Below are positions 1 through 10,074 of a stretch of DNA of 64,000 nucleotides, in pieces (within the stretch, counting starts at the first letter, position 1; the number at the start of each line of letters is the position of its first letter). The stretch spans positions 1 through 64,000 of the forward strand of contig CAJNOJ010000362.1 of assembly GCA_905250025.1 (NCBI GenBank). Reading direction: 5' to 3'. Source of the DNA: Adineta ricciae (Eukaryota > Rotifera > Eurotatoria > Adinetida > Adinetidae). The position numbers were made by a program, and so were the translations under genes. Below the pieces are notes generated by a model. The model did not search any database. It saw only the letters and a program-made list of their open reading frames with translations, and had not been told where the DNA came from.

Positions 1-889
1 GTGATAACACGGTAATTCTTCTCCATTTGTCATACGTTGTACATTTACTACTGCGTGACTTTGTATAGAAGCTCAGTAAATTATACCTGAAGAATAACTT
101 TGTGGAAGATGTTGGATCACAACACTTGGGCAATGCTCTACGAAAGAATCGAGTAAGTGTTATTGTCTTTCCATTTATCATGCACATTTTCTAACAGACA
201 TTTGAGATATTTGATTCTGCAAATAGTCAGTTTGGAACTGTCGGTATTCAATATTTGGCTGATGCTTTACAGGAAAATACAGTAAATTTCATCATCGATT
301 CGTTCTGTTCTACATTGCACTAATTGTTTTTGTACATGTAGACACTTCTTCGACTTCATTTTGAAGAAAATGACGTGGGCGATCTCGAAGCACAATATTT
401 GGCTAATATTTTACATGCCAATAGAGTAATTATTTATCTTCTCTCATACTTTGCTCGTGTAGACACTCACTATTCTAGATCTGAGAAATTGTCAAATCCA
501 AGATAAATGAGTACAACATTTTGCTGGTGCATTACATATGAATACGGTACTTCATCCTTCCTTTCGTTCATCAATCTACAATTTCCTCTTGTAGACGCTT
601 AACACATTCTTGATCGGGTCGAATCCTTTTGGTCACCACGGAGCACACCGGCTAGCCGATGCTCTATGCAACAATCTGGTAACTTACATTCTCTGTCTGT
701 CCGAAAAATGTTCTAGCTTTCCATACTGTTTTCTCTACATAGAAACTCATTCGACTTGATCTTCGTAATATTATGACGAATGATAACGTTCGCAAACAAA
801 TCAGAAACAATATTGAACGAAACAAAAGGTTGAACAAGTACAGCTTGAGATCATTTCTAGAGGGAAACAGGGAACAGTGGGATTTTTAG
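1..889 (+). CDS. LRR (ribonuclease-inhibitor type) protein, 3' end
   Basis: The C-terminal part of a leucine-rich-repeat protein; the 5' end lies outside the window. Exons read 1-11, 69-152, 198-281, 342-425, 463-546, 595-678 and 743-889. Each of the five internal exons is exactly 84 nt (28 codons), phase 0 at both ends, and encodes one repeat with the pattern LxxLxLxxN...G...LAxALxxN, as in NLRC3-like and RNase-inhibitor LRRs. The last exon encodes a charged non-repeat tail and ends in TAG at 887-889. Introns are 37 to 64 bp with GT-AG ends. Exon 463-546 carries an in-frame TGA at 508-510 where the repeat normally has a glycine. Either the gene is inactivated, or that exon is skipped, which would keep the frame. 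Such LRRs are usually ligand- or partner-binding surfaces. The N-terminal effector domain is not visible. Confidence 0.75.
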
Positions 890-1344
890 TGGTTGTGAAA
901 AACATATATAGTTCAACATATTTTAATAAATCGAAGAACTGCGCACAGTCATTGTTTTAGAACTGAAATTGTTTGCCTTTCATTCTATTCTTTTCTCCGA
1001 GATTTTCCAAGATCGTTTTCCAATCAGCCATCATTAAAAATGAATATGCTAACTTGTATATCGGAACTATCGTCAAACATCTTTCGTAAAAACTTTTAAA
1101 AGTTGACTTTCTCTTCTCGGATGTTTTTTTATTTCTTCATGAATGATTGACGTCAGAGAATCTTTGATTTTATTTACTGATTCTATCGATCTATGATGTT
1201 TGCGTTGGTTGCAGACGGTACATCGAACGATAGGTGTAAATTTATCTTTCTCATTCTTTGTTCGACTGAAAATTTGTCATTTCCGTACTTTTCTTATCAG
1301 ATTCGCTTGCAACATCACATAGATCAAGTCGGAGTTGCAAAAAG
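890..1344. other. intergenic, no gene seen
   Basis: An AT-rich spacer between the stop codon of the LRR gene and the start of the NHL-repeat gene. No convincing ORF, RNA gene or repeat was seen. It presumably holds the LRR 3' UTR and the promoter of the next gene. Confidence 0.5.
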
Positions 1345-2377
1345 ATGCTATCACTTGATAGTTTCTTTTTGAGCATCATCATTCTGCTGGTTGATAAACG
1401 AGTCGAAGGTAATGTTTCCAACTGAGCTTTTACACGTATTCATTTTCCTCGAATAGGCACATCTATTAATCAGCCCAAGCTTTGCCCTGCTGCAACCAGT
1501 AGTACGATTGGTTCATATCCATATGCAGTCTTTATTGATCAAAACAATAAGATCTACGTGACCAATCAACAAATGAGTTCTGTTCAAGTATGGATCAACG
1601 ACTCTTCGCTTCCAAAAACAATTGCTATTCGAAATAATAATTATCCAATAAGTCTGTTTGTTACAGATGATGGTACTATTTATGTCGATGACAATAACAA
1701 TTATGTGACCAGTTGGCTGCTAAATAAAACAGGCAATCAATCGTCATTATATACGGGTGAAACATGCTATGGTCTTTTTATTGACAAAAACAATTCACTG
1801 TACTGTTCCTTATCTGATAATCATATAGTCATCACACGATCATTGAATAGAAGTGATAATCAAACAGCAATTGTTGCAGGTAGTAATTGCTTTGGATTTT
1901 TGGGTAATAGTCTATATTATCCCAGGGGAATAATTGTTGATACAAATTACAGTCTATGTGTAGCTGATTGCCAAAATCATCGAGTTCAACTTTTTCGTTT
2001 GGGAGCCGGAAATACAACGACAATTGCTGGTTGGGGGCCACCTGTAACAATCACATTATATTACCCTAGTATATTTTAGGATCCAGTTCTTACGGCTTTC
2101 GCAATGTGTAATTGGATGCACTGGCTCGAGTGGTTCAGCAGCTAATCAACTGTCTTATTCATGGACTATGGCTTTTGATATATATGGAAATATTTTTGTT
2201 GCTGATAGTAACAATAACCGCATCCAGAAATTTAGTCTGGCTACCAACTCATGTGGTGAGCTCGAAGCTCATACAGTGACAAAAAGCATTACTATATGTC
2301 ACTTAATAGAATCTGAGAGAAGACATATCTGAAATAAATAAGTGTACTTTTCAACTCAACACAACAAACACCCAAAC
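1345..2377 (+). CDS. secreted NHL-repeat protein (interrupted at contig join)
   Basis: The start ATG at 1345 opens a hydrophobic, signal-peptide-like first exon (1345-1408) containing FFLSIIILL. An intron follows (1409-1456), then a long exon 1457-2043. That exon has repeated blades of the type YAVFIDQNNKIYVTN and GIIVDTNYSLCVADCQNHRVQ, which is the NHL/beta-propeller pattern (a hydrophobic strand, then D..N.LYVAD..N.RVQ). A 43-bp GT-AG intron, 2044-2086, restores the frame to a further blade (AFDIYGNIFVADSNNNRIQ, about 2165-2235). The reading then reaches either a donor at 2256 or a stop near 2330, just before the join at 2378. NHL propellers of this kind are extracellular interaction domains. 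It is unclear whether this gene was originally continuous with the polycystin-like relic downstream. Confidence 0.7.
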
Positions 2378-2607
2378 NACTGTCTTATTCATGGACTATG
2401 GCTTTTGATATATATGGAAATATTTTTGTTGCTGATAGTAACAATAACCGCATCCAGAAATTTAGTCTGGCTACCAACTCATGTGGTGAGTTCGAAGCTC
2501 ATACAGTGACAAAAAGCATTACTATATGTCACTTAATAGAATCTGAGAGAAGACATATCTGAAATAAATAAGTGTACTTTTCAACTCAACACAACAAACA
2601 CCCAAAC
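2149..2607. repeat. duplicated contig edge across join 2378
   Basis: Bases 2149-2377 and 2379-2607 are the same 229-bp sequence with one visible mismatch (2261 c versus 2491 t), separated only by the single n. This looks like two overlapping contig ends (or two alleles) placed side by side, not a real tandem repeat. The last NHL blade is therefore present twice in the assembly. Confidence 0.85.
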
Positions 2608-2659
2608 CATTTCACTTCGAGTAAGTGTCCCTTTCGATTCTCTTCTGTCACTTCCTTGC

Positions 2660-4900
2660 ATTCTTCTTGTCAGCCAATGATCGAACCACTTGCATCTGCC
2701 CAGCTCCATTTCATTTTCAATTCTCGATACAAATAGCAACTGACAATCAGAAGGTGTACTTGTATGTTTCTACCACGGCATTTCTATCCCATACGTATGA
2801 CCATTTCTCTGTCTCATCAGCAAACACGATGTTTATTCACACATTTAACAACACTACGCCGACTTCACTCGCAATAAAACTATCTACATCACACTTATTT
2901 GTGTGTCTATTCTCTATCTCCTTTTACTTGTTTATGCACGCTACAAAGACAAGAAAGATCTCGAGAAGTTCGGTGTTACTCCACTTCCTGATAATCAACT
3001 ATCCGATCAGTATTTCTATCAAATACTTATCTTTACTGGTCATCAGACATATTCGGGTATCAACTACAAAGTAAGACTGATTTTCTTCCTCTTATACAAA
3101 TGACGAGCAGGCTCATTTCATCCTTGCTGGTGACGATGATGAAACACAAGTTCGAACATTAGCTGATCCTCACCGAAAGATCTTGTAACGAGGTGGTATC
3201 AAGGCATTTGTTATGACTGTTCCCAAGTGTGCTTCCACCTATTTCTTCTCTATATAGATAAATATATCTGATTTAGATCGTTGGGTTCATTGAACTACAT
3301 ACATATTTGGCATGATAACTCTGGCAAAGGTGCATCAGCAGCGTGGTTTCTCAAATACATCACTGTTAGAGATCTGCAAACGTTAGACAAGTCATATTTC
3401 ATTTGTCATCGATGGTTAGCGGTCGAGTATTGCTAGTCGCAGGTGAACATCAACGACAAGAGTTCTCCTATTTGCTATCCAAGCAGGCATACCATAGCGT
3501 GGCGGAGGGTCATCTCTGGTTTTCGATCTTTTCACGACCAAGTTGCAGCAGCTAAAGCAAGTGTCAATACAGCAAGTCTTGCATTTGGCCCACTTCATAT
3601 CACTCCTGAACAGGTGACTCTTTTTTCCTTGTTGATTTCATTACCATCACATACGTGATGTTTTGTATTTTATTATTTAGATTAGCACTGGTATCATTGT
3701 TGAACTGCTCTCGATTCTTTCATGGCATCGAACCCAAACGGTTCCATCAGCAGCTGTTTCCTTTACGACAGGCTGTGTACAAGATCAATCCAAGTGACGC
3801 GATAACTGAGACAAGCCGAGAGAAACGACCACGAATGACGTTTCCATGGTGGTGTCTGTTCATAGCTTATGCGCTTTCACTTATTATTGTTGCAGTGTCG
3901 ATGTTCTTCGTTATTGTTCGTGGGATAGAAAACTCAGAAATGGTTGACATCACTTCTCGCTGGTTTCTTTTCATCCATCTTTCTCATTCAACCAGCCAAA
4001 GTAAGCTCTCATTTTAGCTACTCATCTGAATGCAATCTCGAATTTCTTAGATCATTGGTGTAGCGATCATCTTTGCTTTATTCATACGAAACACAAACAA
4101 TGATCAACAAGCATTCTATGAAGTTCGACACCTTCGACAATTCTTTCATAGCACCAAACAAGTCAACAATGACTACACACAAGTATCTACACCCTCAAGA
4201 TCAATATTGGAATTGGCTACAGAATAGTTTTGCGAACCATATTCGTGCACAGCAATGGAATCGCTTGATCGGATGGATTACAATGAGACAACTCAGAGTC
4301 AAATCACACTCATACCAGCTCAAATTAACAATCAATCTCAACCATTTAGTTCAGCCGTTGAACAAGTATTTACATATCGAACAGACGATCAACTCGATAC
4401 GTATTCCGTTGTTGGTAATCATCACACATATGGGTGGTGATGGATATGTTTATGAATTTCGTGGTCGATTCAGTGATCTTCAAACAAATCTCTCTCGACT
4501 CCATCGATTACAATGGGTTGATAGTCTTCACTTCGTTGTTTCAACTGATATGTACAATTGTCTTCATGACATTTGTTATTCTATTCTATCTGCTGTTTGT
4601 GTCCAAATTATCGTCATGTTCTAGTGTTCTGCAAACAGTACGAATGTTATTCGAAATCACCTTAATGATAGTTTTCGAGTGGTGCGAGATATGAGATCGA
4701 AATACTACGATCCAATCGATCGTTTTCCTGACAAGATGCGTCAATTATTGGATGCATTGAATCGAGTATGTCGATGTGAACGAACGTGTTAGTATGACTG
4801 CTGTGTTTATAGGTATTTATGAATCAAAAACCAGTTGATGTTGTGAATGTGATTATCGGTATACATATGTTAATCCTTCTAAATTGCTTACTGTATGATC
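2660..4900 (+). pseudogene. polycystin-1-like (PKD1/PKD1L) gene, decayed
   Basis: Domains appear in family order. A first membrane segment is followed by YARYKDKKDLEKFGVTPL. A PLAT domain follows (about 2990-3430), with introns 3071-3110 and 3227-3276 and the motif YIHIWHDNSG. Next come the segments with TFPWWCLFIAYALSLIIV (about 3840-3960), then the polycystin extracellular loop (about 4070-4560). It is broken: an in-frame TAA in the PLAT domain at 3186-3188 (normally a glutamine codon), and several frame changes around 2840, 3540, 3700, 3960 and 4200. Relative to the second copy near 30.4 kb, the last channel segments are deleted around 4667-4700. Intact relatives are membrane mechanosensory or channel-linked receptors. 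A degenerate GPS-like stretch may precede the first membrane segment. Confidence 0.75.
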
Positions 4901-5006
4901 TTTTTCACTTCCTTATATCAAAATAAAACGTGACATGACATTTTTGAATGACTTTCACGACGAATAGTTTATTCATGATTAAAAAAGTAATCGGAATCGA
5001 AAATGT

Positions 5007-7038
5007 TTATTGACGATTTTGAATGTGATTGAGTATTTTAAGCGCTGGACCAATTTTAAAACCCATTTCTTTCACTAGAATGTCGCGTGTTAAAAGAATA
5101 AGCGCCTTTCCATCGATTTTCTAAATAAAAGAATTTATGTAAGTGAGTTCACTAGAATATGAATACAAACTTCTCGAAGAAAACGACATGCAATCCCATC
5201 GAATGATGGATCGATGCCTATGATAAACCTGGCGACATCATCTACTGTAAATTGCTCGAGACGGCGATTGTCTAAGCAAGAAAATGATTCATATAGACCT
5301 AATGGATACTTCACTTACCCATTGATGGTATTTCACTATCTATTTTATATTTTATATTTTCGCAAAACATACGTTCAATTTCATCTCGGGATAAGTTCGC
5401 GTGATTACTATTGAAATCCAATTGATTTTGATTTCCAGAGACTTTATCCACCGCTGATACTACCAACAGACCACCGCCGTTAATATCAAATGTTACTTCT
5501 ATTTGTGGTTCACCACGAGGTGCTGGTGGAATATCCGAAAGTTGAAAACTTCCAAGAAAACGATTATCTCTTGCCATAGGATGTTCACCTTCGAAAACTT
5601 TCACATCAAATGTCATCTGATTGTCTTCAGTTGTTGAAAACTGTTGTGTTGATTTTGTTGGAATTGTTGTGCAGCGTTTAACCATTATTTCCATAAGACC
5701 GTTAGCTGTTTCAATACCCTACGATAAACAGAATTAAAGATTCTTGAAACATCACACCTCGGTTTCAATCGAAACTAACCAATGGATGCGGTGCAACGTC
5801 CAGTACTAATGAATTCTGGATTTTTTCCGATTCATTGCTCGTCAGAATAGCGGCTTCTATAGCAGCACCACAAACAACAGCTTCATCCGGATTAACTGAT
5901 TGATTGAGTTGTTTTCCATTAAAAAAGTCGCTGAGTAGTTTTTGAATTCTCGGTATTTGCGTTGAAGCACCAACGAGAACTATTTCGTGAATTTGTACTT
6001 TGTCCACTTTGGCATCATGCAACGCTTTCTCAACTGTTACAAGTGTTGAACGAAATAGATCAGCATTAATTTCTTCGAAGCGAGTGCGAGATACATTTAT
6101 ACTGAAATCGATGTCATTATACAGAGCATCGATTTCAATGGAAGCCATTGCAAAAGTTGATAACGTACGCTAAACGAAAAGTTAAGAACAAGACGATAAT
6201 GAAAAAACGTCAACTCAAATTCACTTACTTTAGCATTTTCACAAGCTAGTCGTAAACGACTAAGGGCACGCTTGTCATTTGATACATCGACATTATTTTT
6301 TATGCGAAACTCTTCAATACAAAGTCTCATCATTCGATCCGTGAAATCTTCTCCACCTAAATGAGAATCACCTGCTACCGATTTCACCTCAATAAATCCA
6401 CAGTTGGGAGTAAAGATTGATACATTTAATGCGCCACCGCCGAGATCGAAAACAAGAATATTCTTTTCATCAGACTCGGTGTTGTAGGAATTGTATGCCA
6501 GAGCAGCAGCTGATGTTTCATGCATGACACGTAATACACTAAGACCAGCGATAATTCCAGCATCTCGAGTTGCACGCCGTTGAGTATCAGTGAAAGATAC
6601 CGGAACGGTAAGAACAGCTTGAGAAATTTCCCTTCCAAGATATTTCTCTGCATTTTCTTTCATCTTTCTGAGTATCATTGAGGAAATCTCTTCGGGTGAA
6701 AATATTTTGATTTCGTTTTTGAATCGCACCTGTATTTTTAATCTATCTTCATATTTAACAATGTCAAATGGCCAAGTCTTTTTGTAAGCCTCTATACTTG
6801 GGTCATTAAATTCTCTTCCTATTAATCGTTTGACATAGAAAATCGTATTTTTCGGCTCAATCCATGATAGAGTTTTGACTGCATCACTAACTATACATCC
6901 GTTGTCAGTGAATGCAACGCATGAGGATGTTGATCGATGTCCATTTTCATCCGGAATAATTTTCACTTGATCATTTTCGTAGATGGCAACGCGCGAATGC
7001 ACGGTTCCTAAGTCTATACCAATTGCTACTTCGGCCAT
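5007..7038 (-). CDS. Hsp70-like protein with C-terminal SAM domain (copy A)
   Basis: Five exons, 7038-6229, 6169-5780, 5718-5319, 5271-5171 and 5120-5007, give about 604 residues in a consistent frame. The ATPase domain shows the Hsp70 signatures [17 protein letters not shown] (near the N-terminus), [14 protein letters not shown] and the adenosine motif [11 protein letters not shown]. The substrate-binding beta-domain follows ([15 protein letters not shown] through about residue 510). The helical lid is cut short after SRDEIERMF. In its place, exons 4 and 5 encode a sterile-alpha-motif-like domain ([10 protein letters not shown]...[11 protein letters not shown]...[12 protein letters not shown]). 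There is no EEVD tail. Inference: an ATP-dependent chaperone-like protein whose SAM domain gives self-association or partner binding. In-frame codons continue upstream to 7086, but [12 protein letters not shown] is the natural Hsp70 start. A near-identical copy lies at 31048-33079. Confidence 0.85.
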
Positions 7039-7773
7039 ACCGGTTCTCTTCTCTAAAAAACAAAGATCTCCAAAGACAAATAACATTCCACCATTCTACT
7101 GGAGAGAAAAAAAAGAACGTGTTTTACACGAACGCACACATACATCCCCAGGTAAGAAAAATATTTCTCGACTATGTTTACCACTATTGGTGAAATAAAT
7201 ACTCGTGGAATTATTTCTTCAAATGTAACTATAGTATCAATGAAAGAGAGAGAGAGAGATTTATAAATTTTCAGAAATAAGTGACGATGAGCTGCTCACA
7301 GATGAATCTATACAAAAGACACACCATGGATATAGAGGCACTACGTTTAAGATATGTGAATACAGGTTGTAAAATCTTACATTCAAAAACTTCTTCTATA
7401 CCTTTCTGATTACTATACGTATATAAATGGTAGAAACAACAAATCGATCTTTTTTCTCTTCATTCTCTTCAACTGCAAAATGTTTATAACCTAGAATACG
7501 ATAAACTCAAAACATACATGCAAAGACTATAAAACAAATCACAACGAAGTAAATCACTATGACCAAAGTCATATCGGTTTGATATTCCTCACAGAAAATT
7601 CTTAGAATGTCGAAAGATGTCACCCATTAACATGAAGAGTTCGAATCATTCTTGTCATCCTCTGCCATGATGTTCCTTCAGTCTTCTAACGATCGTTGAC
7701 ATCTTTGTATAAATATATTTTCTTGTTGTGAACCAACGAACTCGAACCGTACTGTTTCTGTCATCTGTAACCA
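7039..7773. promoter_or_regulatory. shared divergent upstream region
   Basis: This 735-bp region lies between the divergently oriented Hsp70-SAM gene (left, minus) and the 319-aa gene (right, plus). It is conserved in A' (33080-33819) almost base for base, apart from an (AG)n run of different length near 7245-7260. A TATA-like TATAAATATATTT (about 7709-7721) precedes the plus-strand gene. No coding evidence is present, and the small ORFs in it are not kept in both copies. It probably carries both promoters. I could not identify a clear heat-shock element. Confidence 0.45.
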
Positions 7774-8733
7774 ATGGATAGTGGAAAGATCACAACATCT
7801 ACTCAAGAATCATCGAAAGAAACAAAACAAAACGTGGTTATTGTTATAATCGATCAAGATGGCAACAAACAATTGTTAACTGAATGTTTTGAATCATTGC
7901 AGAAGGAATTATGTGGTCAACACCATATGGAACGATGTGCGTCATTTGACATTGCATTCGATTACATCAAACAACTCAATGAAAATTCAATTGTTATTCT
8001 CATCATTGTTGGACGTTCGTATGAGAAACTTCAAGATGCCATGTCAAAGATCGATTCACTGCCAGGAACAGTACGCAACTGTTTTATTTATTCAACTGAA
8101 CGTGAACATACCGATAAACCTACAACGATCTCAACTCAATACATCTTCGGCAAACGTCAGTTACTCTCAGCTGTTCGTGATGTATTCGATGCGCTTGATT
8201 CGTCACCTGTTCACATTCATTCTGATGAGTACACATCGGTGACAGTACATGAAAGTACGTTCAATAAACTATTTCAAGCAATGAAATCGATTAGTTTTAA
8301 ATTTCTTGGCTTTACAATAAAGATCTCGGAAATGAAAGCGATTTTATCACCGTCGATATTTCAATTCAAAGCTTTAGCCGAACTCATCGGTGCGCTAGAT
8401 ATGCTTCCACATATTAAACAAAATGTGCATGGTGAATGTGAATTAGCTTTGGATGAACACACCGGCAAACTTTTACTTCAGATAAAAAAACTTATCATCG
8501 AACTGCCGAAACTGTTCGGATTCGGCGGTGGTTCTACGGATGTTGGCAGTTACATTCCTCCGATTCCATTGAAAGGATTCATTAATTTTACACATCCATT
8601 CGATTTACCACATATGTGTGAAACAAGACAATTTATGATCATTCCGCGAAACTCGCGATTCTTTGTTGAAGATAAACGTGCAACGCTTTCCGTACAGATC
8701 GACTATGCAGAAACATCTACCGATAAAAAATAA
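7774..8733 (+). CDS. unrecognised 319-aa single-exon protein (copy A)
   Basis: ATG at 7774, stop at 8731-8733, no intron. I do not recognise the family with certainty. Residues about 20-145 alternate hydrophobic strands and helices (VVIVIIDQDG, IVILIIVGRSYEKL, VRNCFIYS, YIFGKRQLLSAVRDVFDAL). This resembles the Rossmann/TIR-like N-terminal domain found in many rotifer effector-type proteins, an inference from pattern only. Residues about 160-319 are a separate mixed domain containing ELPKLFGFGGGSTDVGSYIP. Against the A' copy (33820-34776) there are only five substitutions and one whole-codon indel (the leucine in KELCGQ), while many third positions differ, so the reading frame is under selection. 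It is soluble, with no signal peptide or membrane segment. Confidence 0.75.
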   Translation: MDSGKITTSTQESSKETKQNVVIVIIDQDGNKQLLTECFESLQKELCGQHHMERCASFDIAFDYIKQLNENSIVILIIVGRSYEKLQDAMSKIDSLPGTVRNCFIYSTEREHTDKPTTISTQYIFGKRQLLSAVRDVFDALDSSPVHIHSDEYTSVTVHESTFNKLFQAMKSISFKFLGFTIKISEMKAILSPSIFQFKALAELIGALDMLPHIKQNVHGECELALDEHTGKLLLQIKKLIIELPKLFGFGGGSTDVGSYIPPIPLKGFINFTHPFDLPHMCETRQFMIIPRNSRFFVEDKRATLSVQIDYAETSTDKK

Positions 8734-9042
8734 TTGTTGTTCACTATTTTTCTGATATTATTTATCTCAGCTAGAAAAAATATAATAATCTCGCCATGAG
8801 TATAACTTTCTTGACACGTTTTGATTATTGTAGTTGATATAGTCTGGTTTGATCTGGAGAGTGTGAATGAGCGACACTCTCTATTCATTGTACTGGAATG
8901 GTTTGGATCGTTGTTCGAGACGTTTGTTCACAATATCAAAAGCAAAGTTTAAACGAATGCAATGCAACAATGATCATATAGTGTAAGAGTATTTTTTTGG
9001 GATAGATTTCAATAAAGACTAATTATTTTACGATATTCCTGT
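8734..9042. other. 3' flank of the 319-aa gene
   Basis: Noncoding AT-rich DNA conserved in A'. An AATAAA polyadenylation-type signal sits near 9010. The short perfect inverted repeat around GAGAGTGTGAATGAGCGACACTCTC (about 8856-8881) could fold as a hairpin near the transcript end. Nothing else was seen. Confidence 0.4.
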
Positions 9043-9543
9043 TTATAAACTACCGATGATAAAACAAAGGAAATAAGATATCCTGAAATCGCTATTCAAT
9101 TTCATACAATCAGGCGGAAATCTAATGAGTGAACATGGAATAGCAAGAAGCATCAAAACAATTGAGTCAATAAGAGATACAGTAAACAGAAAACTATTGG
9201 TAATATAACCCATCGAACGGATAGAAGTTGGATATTCTACAATATACAATAATTGCTTTTCACTGCTCTTTTTCATCATAGAAACTTCGATGTTCTATTT
9301 AGTCGGTGCAGTTAACCATTGGTCTATTGTTAAACTCAATCGTAGGAGAAAATCAATGAAAATACACAGAATTTTTAGAAGAACTTCATTTTCAATGAAA
9401 CCACTTTGTGAACAAATAAAAATCTCAAATATTGACACGAAGATTATCATTAAGAATAGAATAATCAATATACTGAAAATCTCACTTATTATTATAGTAT
9501 AGCGCGTGATGGTTGATAAGAAGATTCTTATTTGAACGAGCAT
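9043..9543 (-). pseudogene. 7TM receptor-like relic (copy A)
   Basis: The minus frame from 9543 to 9043 is open except for one in-frame TAG at 9295-9297, and is very hydrophobic. It contains membrane-like segments and the phrase LTIDQWLTA, which resembles the TM3 region of rotifer class-A receptors (where DQWLTACVAIER is common). It then diverges from any receptor consensus. The A' copy (35108-35587) shares the same TAG and has an additional stop (L to stop next to FLLR). The gene was therefore probably already dead before the two copies separated. The family assignment is tentative. Confidence 0.4.
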
Positions 9544-9837
9544 GAAACGTAATTATAGTATCAAGTGAAATGCTAACTTCTTGTTTATGATTTCATCTTC
9601 ACACCTCAATACGCATTTGTTTCTCAAGTACTCGACACATAACGATTGCAACCAAAAAAACATGAAAATCGAGTCGTAGAATCTGCTTCTGATCATCTTT
9701 GATCATATCAGCAAAGGTTTCGATTATTCAAATCATCAAAATATTGTTTCACACGATATAAAGGGACTCAAGTTGATCAGACGATGAACGGGCAAAAGTG
9801 AGTGAAGTGTTGGTTTAAAACAACTGATTCTGATTAT

Positions 9838-10074
9838 TCAAAATTCGGCAGCCGTTTTTTCTCGTATCGAACGCTGACGTAATACTAGACGAACCAGACG
9901 TTTAAAAACATGTTTAAGTCGAGTATTTCCATCTACACATATTTGACCTGGAAAATGCCGTCGTTTCGATTGTTCTTCAAAAGCAGAAAGTATTTGCTGG
10001 CGCAATTTAACACTTGGAATAGTCAGCACCAATGTTTCTTTCTTATCGTTGACCATAATGTTTTTTCCAAAAAC
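9838..10074 (-). pseudogene. C-terminal stump of a NACHT-HEAT gene (copy A)
   Basis: The frame matches the last about 75 codons of the full NACHT-HEAT protein at 36037-39588 (VNDKKE.LVLTIPSVKLRQQ, then KRRHFPGQI, VDGNTRLKHVFKRLVRLVLRQR). The 5' side ends abruptly at 10074, where sequence homologous to 41070 onward (repeat R) begins. All upstream NACHT and HEAT parts are missing. The C-terminus also differs: a small deletion relative to A' removes the normal end, and the frame runs on to SIREKTAAEF. It cannot encode a functional NACHT protein. Confidence 0.85.

Larger units (their letters stand above)
4651..10074. repeat. segmental duplication, copy A
   Basis: This block is collinear and in the same orientation as 30354-36258 (offset close to 26,041 over the Hsp70 gene). 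It carries the polycystin 3' end, the Hsp70-SAM gene, the 319-aa gene, the receptor relic and the end of the NACHT-HEAT gene. Differences are scattered substitutions and small indels, in both coding and noncoding parts. Copy A has internal deletions in the polycystin end and stops being homologous to A' at a short AAAAAC microhomology (10069-10074). Confidence 0.9.

Noticed and set aside
2379..2607. A real tandem duplication of an NHL blade
   Set aside because: The copy is bounded by a contig join and is almost identical to the sequence just before it, so contig overlap is the simpler explanation.
5299..5318. A possible 20-nt intron (GTAAGTG...CATTAG) in the Hsp70-SAM gene
   Set aside because: The acceptor CTTGCTTAG further downstream gives a normal 47-nt intron (5272-5318) in the same frame, in both copies, so an extreme mini-intron is not needed.
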